NCBI GenBank assembly: GCA_003165595.1
Contig: PLWQ01000026.1
Location: 61,247-119,657 of the forward strand
Reading direction: 5' to 3'
Length of the DNA stretch: 58,411 nt
Source: Fibrobacterota bacterium
GTDB taxonomy: Bacteria > Fibrobacterota > Chitinivibrionia > Chitinivibrionales > FEN-1185
Shown: piece after piece, positions 1 to 7,677 of the stretch
Numbering within the stretch: the stretch's first letter is position 1
Layout: every line of letters starts with the position of its first letter
Notes under the pieces: model-generated
Database searches by the model: none
What the model was told of the DNA's origin: nothing
The model's input: only the letters and a program-made list of their open reading frames with translations
Translations under genes and position numbers: made by a program

Positions 1-21
1 CTTTGACCTTTGACCTTTGAC
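1..21. repeat. Tandem heptamer CTTTGAC x3
   Basis: Three exact copies of CTTTGAC open the window. The same style of 7-base array (CAACTTT / TTGAAAG / TTGACAG variants) recurs in other intergenic spaces at about 3954-4002, 23036-23056, 27563-27645 and 56331-56362. The array may extend left of the window. Confidence 0.8.
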
Positions 22-29
22 TTCCCCAA

Positions 30-96
30 CCATTTATAAATCAATTTCCGCCGTCTTGCAAGTCAAGAAAAGACTCACCACAGAGACACGGAGAAG
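30..96 (+). repeat. Dispersed 67-bp repeat, copy 1
   Basis: This stretch aligns without gaps to 22966-23032, with about 12 mismatches in 67 bases; the core TATAAATCAATTTCCGCCGT is identical. Both copies sit next to heptamer arrays. Copy 1 runs into an ACCACAGAGACACGGAG-type sequence, a simple intergenic repeat style seen in many environmental bacteria. From 97 to 259 I see no gene. Confidence 0.75.
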
Positions 97-259
97 AAAA
101 GCAAAGATTTACCACAGAGGACAACTAAATAAATTAGATTCTGTTTTGGATTGCCGATCGGGTGCGGCGTGGAAAAAGGAGCGAGAATAAATCAACACGC
201 CCGTTTGTCTTCTACTTGCTTCCCGCTTCTTCCTGCGGTCAGGATTTGAATTAAGATCT

Positions 260-1201
260 ATGACTTATTCCCTTCCACTATTCCTTACCGGCCTCATAAC
301 CGCCGATTCCTACAGGTCCTGGCTTGACAAAAAATCATGGATGCTTTTCAATCGCGACCGGAAGCGTCACCGGCAGTACGATTCCGTCGGCAAGAGAACC
401 GGGATCGTGGTGACAACGCTCCCCAGAAGCGCATACAAACAAAAAATCCACCAGGCCGTGCTTGCAAACGGACCGCTCGATCCGTTCACCGGCGAAACGC
501 TCGCCTGGAACCTTGTCCACGAGTGGGATCCTGTCAAGGCGAAGGGAGACTTTTCGTACGCGCGGCGGTTCTTCCTGCTGCCCACGGTCGATCATGTGGA
601 CCCGTATTCGGATGCGCTGGAGTTCGAAATCTGCTCGTGGCTGGTGAACACCTGCAAGTCGGACCTGACGCCGCCGGCATTTGTGGGCCTGTGTAAGAAG
701 ATCGTGGCGCACAGGGGCGCATCAATGCAGGGGAGAACGCCCGAAGAAGTATATGGCGACCCGGCCAAATATTTTCTCCCGTTGTTTCTGGCCGGGATAT
801 GCGGTCAGGACGTGTACAGGAGGTGGCTTGCCAAAAGGGCTTTGCAGCTTTTTACCCGGGACAGGAAGCAGAACCGGCTCTGTGCACTGGCTGCCTCTAC
901 GAGCATGTACAAGCAGAAGATACACGAGGCTGTGCTGGCAGCCGGGCTGCTCGATCCGTTTACAGGGGACGCGCTTGCGTGGGACAAAATCGGGACCTGG
1001 AATGATGCCCGGGCACGGGATCGGTCCGGATATTTCAAAAAGCAGTTCGACCTTTTGCCCACCGTGGATCACGTTGACCCTGCCGCCGCCTCGCTGATGT
1101 TCGAAATCTGTTCCTGGCTTGTCAATGACTGCAAGGCCGGGCTTTCTCCTGCCGAATTCTTCGCCCTGTGCCAAAAAGTCGCCTGCAAATCGCGAGCGTG
1201 A
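260..1201 (+). CDS. Internally duplicated HNH-like protein
   Basis: The 313-residue protein is two tandem copies of a unit of about 150 residues (about 1-150 and 168-313). Each unit reads LPLFLxGxxxxxxYRxWL, then LFxRDRK, then YKQKIHxAVLAxGxLDPFTG, then LLPTVDHVDP, then FEICSWLVNxCKxxLxPxxF. The DH in TVDHVDP followed by the N..CK segment resembles a degenerate HNH/treble-clef nuclease core, and DPFTG matches a segment seen upstream of such cores, but the CxxC zinc pairs of a classical HNH are missing. It could be an active beta-beta-alpha nuclease or a nuclease-fold binding protein. There is no signal peptide, so it is probably cytoplasmic. It is monocistronic with a weak ribosome site. The HNH link is my inference from motif shape; the duplication is directly visible. 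Confidence 0.7.
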   Translation: MTYSLPLFLTGLITADSYRSWLDKKSWMLFNRDRKRHRQYDSVGKRTGIVVTTLPRSAYKQKIHQAVLANGPLDPFTGETLAWNLVHEWDPVKAKGDFSYARRFFLLPTVDHVDPYSDALEFEICSWLVNTCKSDLTPPAFVGLCKKIVAHRGASMQGRTPEEVYGDPAKYFLPLFLAGICGQDVYRRWLAKRALQLFTRDRKQNRLCALAASTSMYKQKIHEAVLAAGLLDPFTGDALAWDKIGTWNDARARDRSGYFKKQFDLLPTVDHVDPAAASLMFEICSWLVNDCKAGLSPAEFFALCQKVACKSRA

Positions 1202-1588
1202 CACCTAAAGGTGCTCCTGTCGGATACCTTGTCACAGAGCAAAATATTCAGGAAGTATTGCAGCAAACAGTCCTGAAATTCGTCTGATTTTTCCTTATAT
1301 TTTGTGGTAGGGGAGGGCGAATCGGCTTGATTCCATCATTAAGCGATTAACCTTTTCAGTTGGACAATACTATCGCGTCGTGGACCTATGTGGAAAAAAC
1401 CGCGCAGCTCGTCACCACTTTTGCCGTGACCACGGTACAAAAGGAGGGGACCGAAACCGGCACCGCGGGCCATGCTCCCTTTCGGCGGCAATAAACGCTG
1501 CCGGGGAGGCGAAATCCTTACAAGAACAAACATTCTATCTTGACCGGTGGAGATTTGTTAAACCATGTCGGAAGCGGGAGAATACATT
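1202..1588. other. Gene-poor gap with possible gene remnant
   Basis: No convincing gene lies here. An open stretch at 1351-1494 (plus) reads like a beta-rich peptide (SWTYVEKTAQLVTTFAVTTV) but has no ATG and no ribosome site. It could be a remnant of a decayed gene. AT-rich sequence at about 1285-1310 could hold a promoter. Confidence 0.3.
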
Positions 1589-1915
1589 ATGAAAACCCTC
1601 TATGCTTTGAGTATGGTTGTCGTGATGGCGTCGGCTGGCTTGGGTGCGCCGGGTATCGCGGGGACTCACCAATACAAAGGGTATTTGAACGTCGGAACCT
1701 ACGTCGTAACGCTGCCTCAGCAACTGGAGCCCGGCGACCGGATCGCAATAACAAGGGTAAACGGTACGCGGGTGCTCGACCAGCGGGTCACCAATGGATA
1801 CTTTGTACTCGACGTGTCGAAACTGCGTGCCGGCGTCTACGTCGTGAGCGTGAGGCGGAACGGGTTGGTCATCGCCGCCATACGGGTGCCCTATAGCCCG
1901 GGAAGCAGCGCATAG
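1589..1915 (+). CDS. Small secreted protein resembling a lone T9SS sorting domain
   Basis: The protein has 108 residues. The ATG at 1589 is preferred over the one at 1565 because GCGGGAG lies 8 bases before it and the product then starts MKTLYALSMVVVMASAGLGA, a typical signal peptide. The mature part is about 85 residues of beta strands (YVVTLPQQLEPGDRIAITRV, then NGYFVLDVSKLRAGVYVVSV). The LDVSxLxAGVYVVxVxxxG line is the hallmark of C-terminal T9SS sorting domains, which normally hang on the end of large cargo proteins. Here the domain seems to be the whole protein. It could be a truncated cargo gene, a small surface protein or a decoy or chaperone for the secretion machinery. Function is unknown. 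Confidence 0.65.
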   Translation: MKTLYALSMVVVMASAGLGAPGIAGTHQYKGYLNVGTYVVTLPQQLEPGDRIAITRVNGTRVLDQRVTNGYFVLDVSKLRAGVYVVSVRRNGLVIAAIRVPYSPGSSA

Positions 1916-2069
1916 TTCCTGTTTTCGCGCTCCGCCTGTGCAAATCGGATGAGGAGCGTGTGCGGTGCCCGCCGCGCGGCGCACGCTGATGCTCGTATGT
2001 AAATTTTTCGTACGTCAGTAATCACAAACTCATCTTGACCTTGCCGAAATTCCCAGATATTTTTAGACC

Positions 2070-3920
2070 ATGATTGCCGCGCTCGGACTTTCCTATCTGC
2101 ATTTCCTCTGTTTCATTGTAAACCTCGTGATGATCGTTGTGGTACTGGCGAAAGCCCCGCGGTCCGGCGTCAACCGTATCTGTGCGGCGATGTTTGCTTG
2201 CTTTGCGGTATGGAGCGGCGCACTGGTGGTGGTCCACAATCCGTTCGCGGGAAGGCGGCTCGCGGAAATCTTTCTGGACGTCAGCTCGGTCGGCGGAATT
2301 CCGTTCTGTTCGGTTTTCCTGTGGTTTGTTCACCGGTTCTGCGGCATTCCTAAACGCGCGCGGCCAGGCATTCTGTTCCTGTTTCTTGCGGCGCCACCGG
2401 CCTTGTTCCTGTTTGTGCAGCTTCACGGCCACGCGATTTTCGTGATTCCCGATATGCAAAGGCAGCCCTGGGGGTGGGGCACCGCGTTCCGATCCAACCT
2501 TCCGTGGCCCTATCTTAACTTTGTGTATTCCTACGGTTTCGTGATCGCGGGGATCGTCCTGCTTGTGCGACATGCGCTCACGTCGCCCGACTCGGTTGCG
2601 CGGCAACAGGCAAGGATCATAGCGGCCTGCACAATCGCCGGTACAATTGCCGGGCTGGTCCTTACCCTGGTACCGGTGCTGCTTCACAGGCCGTTTCCCT
2701 TCATCGTCGACGCGTCGTTCATGGCATGGGTCGCGGGAATCGTTTATACCATGACCAGGTACAGGCTGTTCGATTTTTCGCCGTCCTACGCCGCGGAGAA
2801 CATTATCGGGACAATGTCCGATGCGCTGCTCATCGTTTCGAACGACGGCAAAATACGCACCGTCAATACGTCCGCGCTGCACCTTTTCGGCCGGTCCGAA
2901 CCGGAAGTGCTGGGACACGCTGCGGGGGAATTCTTTTCCAATCCGGAACATGCTTTTGGCCGGACCGCGGGTTCGGCGCCGCCGGAGAATGTGGAAACCG
3001 AGTGCATCGGGGCCGGCGGCGCGAGAACGCAGGTGCTTTTCTCCGGCTCGGTCCTGCGCGACGATTCCGGCGCCGCGCAGGGCATGGTGTGCGTTTTCCG
3101 GGACATTTCCGGGCACAAGCGCGCGCAAAAGGAAAAGCTCGAACTGGAAGAACGGTTGCTGCGGTCGCAGAAGCTTGAGGCTGTGGGCCGCATCGCAAGC
3201 GGCATTGCCCACGATTTCAACAATTTGCATAGTGCAATATCGGGCTATGCCGACATGATACTGCAAAACTTCGGGCACGTCGACACGCGGCTCGATAAGT
3301 ACGCGGGCGCCATTCTGAGCGCGGCCAGGCGCGCCGGCGGCCTCACCGGCAAATTGTTGACTTTTGCGCCCCGCGGCAGGCACGAAATGAGTGTCGTCGA
3401 TATCAATGACGTCGTCGGCGAGGCCGCCGTGATCCTCAAGCGGAGCCTTGGAAACAGGGTGTCGGTCGAAAAGGATCTCCGCGAAGGGGTAGCGACCGTC
3501 CTGGGCGACGGCGCCATGCTCAGAACGGCGGTTTTGAACGTTGCATTGGCGGCCGGCGAGGCAATGTCCGACGGCGGGGTGCTCTCGCTTTCCACCGCCA
3601 TCGTCAGGTTCGGCGGACCTGTGCAGGACGCCGGCGGAGCAGCCGAAGGGCTCGATCCGTACGTCGTCGTCGCCATCCACGATACCGGAGCCGGGCGGGA
3701 TCAAGAGACAAAATCCGTCACCATGGAATCCCTTCTTGCATACGCAAAGGAACCGGATGCCGGGTTGGGCCTGGCATCGGCATACGGGATTGTCAAGAGC
3801 CACGGCGGCGAGATGGGACTGGAAAGCGAAAAAGGGAAGGGCAGCACGATGCGGATCTACTTGCCGCTCATCAGTGCGGAATTCAGGAAGAACGGCTCGC
3901 TAAATTCATCGGATTTGTAG
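2070..3920 (+). CDS. Membrane histidine kinase (7TM-PAS-HisKA-HATPase) with eroded N-box
   Basis: The 616-residue kinase has seven hydrophobic segments in the first 232 residues (7TM sensor type), a PAS domain at about 240-350 (MSDALLIVSNDGKIRTVN), a HisKA domain with the phospho-acceptor His381 in GIAHDFNN, and an ATPase domain with DTGAG and GLGLASAYGIVKSHGG. The N-box is odd: the family pattern NLxxNARDAM appears here as NVALAAGEAM, so the Mg-binding Asn is Ala at residue 494. The segment between DTGAG and GLGL, which usually reads IFEPFFTTK, is also scrambled (VTMESLLAYAKEP). Autokinase activity may therefore be weak or lost. No response regulator is adjacent, so it is an orphan kinase whose partner and signal cannot be told from here. 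Confidence 0.85.
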   Translation: MIAALGLSYLHFLCFIVNLVMIVVVLAKAPRSGVNRICAAMFACFAVWSGALVVVHNPFAGRRLAEIFLDVSSVGGIPFCSVFLWFVHRFCGIPKRARPGILFLFLAAPPALFLFVQLHGHAIFVIPDMQRQPWGWGTAFRSNLPWPYLNFVYSYGFVIAGIVLLVRHALTSPDSVARQQARIIAACTIAGTIAGLVLTLVPVLLHRPFPFIVDASFMAWVAGIVYTMTRYRLFDFSPSYAAENIIGTMSDALLIVSNDGKIRTVNTSALHLFGRSEPEVLGHAAGEFFSNPEHAFGRTAGSAPPENVETECIGAGGARTQVLFSGSVLRDDSGAAQGMVCVFRDISGHKRAQKEKLELEERLLRSQKLEAVGRIASGIAHDFNNLHSAISGYADMILQNFGHVDTRLDKYAGAILSAARRAGGLTGKLLTFAPRGRHEMSVVDINDVVGEAAVILKRSLGNRVSVEKDLREGVATVLGDGAMLRTAVLNVALAAGEAMSDGGVLSLSTAIVRFGGPVQDAGGAAEGLDPYVVVAIHDTGAGRDQETKSVTMESLLAYAKEPDAGLGLASAYGIVKSHGGEMGLESEKGKGSTMRIYLPLISAEFRKNGSLNSSDL

Positions 3921-3953
3921 CGTCTGGCGTTGACCGTTGCCTCTTGTCCCGTC

Positions 3954-4002
3954 AACTCCTCAACTTCTAAACTTTTCAACTTTTCAACTCTTCAACTCTT
4001 TT
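3954..4002. repeat. Heptamer/octamer array of CAACTTT type
   Basis: About six degenerate units of (T)CAACTTTT/CAACTCT lie between the convergent ends of the histidine kinase gene and the PEGA protein gene. They belong to the same heptamer style as 1-21 and 27563-27645. Confidence 0.7.
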
Positions 4003-6453
4003 TCACTGTCCGCACGGCAGCTTCACTACAATCGCCGGGTTCGAGCCTTCGGCAAAGGTCATCTCCCGCGTGCAGGTTGTGTCGCCCTTGACAAACTGCA
4101 TGGTGTGCTTTCCGGAGGTGACCTTCGCGTATCCGGTGTTGGTTTTCCCCACGAGCTTGCCGTCCATGTAGATGGATGCGACCGGCGGAACCGACGAAAT
4201 GAACACGGTTGCCTCTTTCCGGTCGGCATCGGGTTCGGGCGAAGACGACGCAGCCGCGACCGGGGAGGCAGCAAAAGTCGCGGAATCGGCGGCAGCCGCA
4301 GCCGGTTGGACGGCGGCCTGCGGCAAGCCGGGTTCGGGGGTTTCCACGGTTGCCTGCATTGCCTGGAAAGCCTCCGGGTCGAGGTTTTTTTCGAGAAGCT
4401 TACGGTTGGTTGAAAACGCGCGCCGCGCCGCGTCGGTTTTCCCTTTGTCGATAAGGTCGTACAGGAGCATGAGCTGGCGCTGGGCCGCTTCCCGCGCCGC
4501 CTGGTCCGTGACTTCGACGGGTTGGGCGCGCTGCTTGACAGGAGCGTGAGGCGGTTGATCGGCCAACGGGGGCGCCTGGGGCGGCGGTGCGGCGGCCGGT
4601 TGGGGGGCGGCCGTAGCCATGTCCCGTTCCGTCTCCAGGTCTGGCAGCGCCAGCTCGCCTTTGTGGGCCTCGGCTCTCCGGCCGGCGATCGACGAGGCAA
4701 ACGCCGACTCCTGTTCCAGTCGGTCGCGAGCAGCCGCGGCGCTGTCGCTTTTCGCCCTGGTAATGTCGCCGGCAAGCGCGTCGACCGCGGATTGTTCGCG
4801 GCGCAGTTCCTCCTGTTTTGCGTCGATAGCGCCGGCAGCCTGCGTAACGAACACGCTTTTTTCCGAGAAGACACGAGCGCTGTCGTCGCGGGCGGCCTGC
4901 TGTTTGGCGCGGACCGCGTCCAATGCGGTTTGGGCGTGCCGCACGAGTCCGGCAGCCTGCGCAACGGCGAGTGACGCATTGGAAATCGACTTCAGGTGAA
5001 CGGTCTCCCTGCCGGCCGCGGTAGCGGTGAGCGCGGTCGCCACGCGCCGTACGCTGTCGGCGGCAAAGGCCGCCGCCGCCGAATCGCGCATGAGCGAGAC
5101 ATGCGCTTCCTGGAACGACGATTGCGAAACATGCAGCGCAATGAGGGCGGCCGCCGTGTCCCGTTCCATCTTGGCAAGCCGGGGCTTCGCATTTATCACG
5201 TCCTTCCATGTCGTTGCGATCCGGTCGCTCAGCCGTTTGTTGCGCACGGCGAAATTGGCGATAACCTGCGAAAATTGTTTGCCGGAGAGGACGCCCTCAC
5301 GCACAATCCGCTCTCGCTGGGCGGTGGCCGAATCCAGTGTTGTCTGTGCCCTGCCGATCAGGGCGCCCACGCGCGCGTTCCGGTCCCGCCACGATGAACC
5401 CGGGATCTTGGCGACCAAAGCGGCAAACGCTTCGTCCCGCATTGCGGTTTCGAGTTTGCCTTTGTCAAAATCGAGCGTCTGCGCCTTTTCGGCATCCGGG
5501 CCCGTTGCCTCGCTGCGGACTTCGTAGGGCTTGTTGAGAAAATCGCCCAGTTGGGCCGAGATCGCCTCGATCGCGCTGTCCAGCAGAAACGTTTCACGAA
5601 TGCGAAACAGCCTGTTTTTCTCGTCCTGCAGGGCCGGAACAAGGGAATCGAGCGTTGCAAGATCGCGCTCGCGCTTCCGGCTTTCCTTCAGGTTTTCGGC
5701 CTGGGCGGCAAGACTGTCGCGCTTCGAATTGTTGAGCTCCTCGGTTGCGCCCTGTACTGCCGAATCCTTGACCGCCAGGAGCCGGCGCATGTCCGCAAGG
5801 CGTTTTTGTGCCGCCGCTGCCGAATCGGACTTCACCGCCGCGGCGGCCGAACTGTCGTAAGCGAGCTTGGTAAGGCGGGCTGCACAACTGTCCGCGCGGC
5901 GCGCGGCGGCCGCGGAAAACCTTTCCAGGGCAAACAGGCTGTCCCGTGCGGCCGCGGTCTCCAGGGAAATCCGTTTTGCGCAATCCGCGCTGTCGGCGCG
6001 TGCAAGATCGAGGCCGGCTTTCGCCGCGTCCGCGGAATCTTTCCACGCGTTGGCGGCTGGCTCGAATGCGGCAACCGCCCTGTGCATGCTGTCGGCCGCG
6101 GCGGCGCGCTCCGCTTCACGCGACGCCTTTGTGGTTGTAAACGAGGATACCTTGTCACGCAAGAGCGTCTGGGCCGCGGTCTCCCGGGCACTCCGGGCGG
6201 CGAGTTCGGCAATGGCGCCGGACAGCGAATCAATATGCCTGCCTGCGGCGGCGTGCGCCGCGGCGCTGTCGGCGCGAAGCTTATCCACGGCAAGCGACAG
6301 CGCCGTGTTCCTGGATTTCTGATCTTCGATGCGCCTGTTGATATCCGCGACTTTGAGCGCGGTTTCGGACAATCGCGCGCCCTGCGCGTGGACCGTGCCG
6401 GGCAGCGCGCACAGCGCCCCGAGCACAAGCAATGCGGTGAGGCAGGATTTCAT
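4003..6453 (-). CDS. Periplasmic coiled-coil protein with C-terminal PEGA domain
   Basis: The 816-residue protein begins with a clear signal peptide (MKSCLTALLVLGALCALPG...VHAQ). From about 30 to 640 it is Ala/Asp/Ser/Arg-rich heptad sequence with recurring DSAAAA motifs, predicted as long helical coiled coil. A Pro/Ala-rich linker (about 640-660, APQPAAAPPPQAPP) and a short helical region follow. The last 70 residues (ATVFISSVPPVASIYMDGKLVG...GKHTMQFVKGD) match a PEGA domain, a small beta-sandwich found at the ends of surface and periplasmic proteins. It may span or line the periplasm. It is downstream of the M23 and lytic transglycosylase genes on the same strand, but a 180-base gap with a repeat element separates them, so co-transcription is uncertain. 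Specific function is not recognised. Confidence 0.8.
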   Translation of the reverse strand: MKSCLTALLVLGALCALPGTVHAQGARLSETALKVADINRRIEDQKSRNTALSLAVDKLRADSAAAHAAAGRHIDSLSGAIAELAARSARETAAQTLLRDKVSSFTTTKASREAERAAAADSMHRAVAAFEPAANAWKDSADAAKAGLDLARADSADCAKRISLETAAARDSLFALERFSAAAARRADSCAARLTKLAYDSSAAAAVKSDSAAAAQKRLADMRRLLAVKDSAVQGATEELNNSKRDSLAAQAENLKESRKRERDLATLDSLVPALQDEKNRLFRIRETFLLDSAIEAISAQLGDFLNKPYEVRSEATGPDAEKAQTLDFDKGKLETAMRDEAFAALVAKIPGSSWRDRNARVGALIGRAQTTLDSATAQRERIVREGVLSGKQFSQVIANFAVRNKRLSDRIATTWKDVINAKPRLAKMERDTAAALIALHVSQSSFQEAHVSLMRDSAAAAFAADSVRRVATALTATAAGRETVHLKSISNASLAVAQAAGLVRHAQTALDAVRAKQQAARDDSARVFSEKSVFVTQAAGAIDAKQEELRREQSAVDALAGDITRAKSDSAAAARDRLEQESAFASSIAGRRAEAHKGELALPDLETERDMATAAPQPAAAPPPQAPPLADQPPHAPVKQRAQPVEVTDQAAREAAQRQLMLLYDLIDKGKTDAARRAFSTNRKLLEKNLDPEAFQAMQATVETPEPGLPQAAVQPAAAAADSATFAASPVAAASSSPEPDADRKEATVFISSVPPVASIYMDGKLVGKTNTGYAKVTSGKHTMQFVKGDTTCTREMTFAEGSNPAIVVKLPCGQ

Positions 6454-6544
6454 AGTGGTCGCCTGTTCGGGTTTTTTGTGGAAAGCGCTAAGAATCTACA
6501 ATGGGCTCGGCCGCGACGCAAATACCCGAAGCTCCCGCCGGGAG

Positions 6545-6621
6545 GTGAAGAACCCCGCAGCACCCACACAAAAACCCGATGACCCATGTATGTACGCCCC
6601 GGTGAGCAGCCTGTAATGCGC
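6545..6621 (-). repeat. Dispersed repeat with conserved ends, short copy
   Basis: Read on the minus strand, this element starts GCGCATTACAGGCTGCTCAC and ends GGTGCTGCGGGGTTCTTCAC. The same two ends, in the same order, bound a longer plus-strand copy at 33100-33226. The middle parts differ in length (about 37 versus 87 bases). Just outside, CTCCCGCCGGGAG at about 6532-6544 forms a further small hairpin. The element lies between the M23 gene and the PEGA protein gene. Confidence 0.75.
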
Positions 6622-6633
6622 TCGCCGTGGCAT

Positions 6634-7641
6634 TCAAGAACGCTCGGAAACAGCCTTTTGCGCCGGGGCAAAAGAAGAACGACTAGGCCCCGGCAGCTTT
6701 CCCGAAACAAGAAGTTTCCTTCCAACACCAAGAAGAGAGCGGGGGGTGAGGTGGTTGAGGAGGCAGATATTCTTGATCGAGGTATGGTATCGCAGTGCAA
6801 TATGGCCGAGGGTTTCGCCTTTGTGAACCGTGTGCCACTGCTCCTTGCGCAGTTCCGCGAGATAATTGAAGTTGCCCCTGGTGAGCACCAGCGTGTCGGA
6901 TCGCAGGCCGTACGCTTCGAAGTCTATGATGCAGTTGGGATCGAACGGCTCGCCATAATAGCGCATCTCAAAATGGAGGTGGCAGCCCGTTGATCTACCG
7001 GTGCTGCCGCCGAGGCCGATCACGTCGCCTGCCTTCACTTTTGCATTGCAGGCGGCGCACACCCGCGACAGGTGGCCGTAAATGGTTTCCAATCCGCAGG
7101 GGTGGCGAATCACCACCACGTTGCCGTAGCCGCGGCGGTCCTTCTTGGTCACCCGCACGATGCCGTCGAACGCGGCGCGAACCGTGTCTCCTTTGGCAAG
7201 CCGGATGTCCACGCCCTTGTGCCAGAGCCAGTGACGCAGCCCGAAATCCGAGGTGACAACGTTCCTGAACGGATGGACATAGAATTGTCCCGCCGACGAA
7301 TCGACAAGCGCGATTCTCGCGGTGTCGGCCCACTTGTCGGATTCAAAATGGCCGCTGTTGATCTTCCAGTTGTCCCACGCAAAGGTGTCGACGGCAAATT
7401 CCCGGGCGTCAAACATCGTGTCCATGTCGTCCTGGAATTCGCCTTCCTGGGAATCTGCCGACGCCTGCGACTCGTTGGATCGGGAGAAGTCCGAGGAGTC
7501 CTGGCCGGACGCGGCGGCGAAAGAGGGCTGCACTGGCGCGAAGCACCACAGTCCGATACACAGGAAGACGAGAGACCACAAACCGCGCGGAGCAAACCGC
7601 GCAGCCATTGTGCGGGGGTTTTGTGCGTTGGAAGCGGCCAT
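6634..7641 (-). CDS. Secreted M23 metallopeptidase with C-terminal LysM
   Basis: The 335-residue protein has an N-terminal hydrophobic signal (about 20-44), a low-complexity Ser/Asp stretch, then an M23 (LytM-like) endopeptidase domain at about 118-245. Zinc ligands and catalytic residues are visible as HKGVD (His141, Asp145), YGH (His190) and HLHFE (His221, His223), so it should be active against peptidoglycan cross-bridges. A LysM domain follows at about 272-318 (HTVHKGETLGHIALRYH). Its start lies 36 bases after the stop of the lytic transglycosylase gene, so the two cell-wall enzymes probably share a transcript. The ATG at 7641 has no clear ribosome site, and the in-frame ATG at 7608 is an alternative that keeps the signal. 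Confidence 0.92.
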   Translation of the reverse strand: MAASNAQNPRTMAARFAPRGLWSLVFLCIGLWCFAPVQPSFAAASGQDSSDFSRSNESQASADSQEGEFQDDMDTMFDAREFAVDTFAWDNWKINSGHFESDKWADTARIALVDSSAGQFYVHPFRNVVTSDFGLRHWLWHKGVDIRLAKGDTVRAAFDGIVRVTKKDRRGYGNVVVIRHPCGLETIYGHLSRVCAACNAKVKAGDVIGLGGSTGRSTGCHLHFEMRYYGEPFDPNCIIDFEAYGLRSDTLVLTRGNFNYLAELRKEQWHTVHKGETLGHIALRYHTSIKNICLLNHLTPRSLLGVGRKLLVSGKLPGPSRSSFAPAQKAVSERS

Positions 7642-7677
7642 AGAAATTATGTCGGGCGGGGAAAAGCGTCCGGCGTA

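Noticed and set aside
2022-3803. 593-codon open frame on the minus strand
   Set aside because: It is antisense to the histidine kinase, is rich in Arg/His/Pro/Gly without domain character, and has no ribosome site.
3954-4002. Possible CRISPR-like array
   Set aside because: Units are 7-8 bases with no spacers and no cas genes; it is a simple tandem array.
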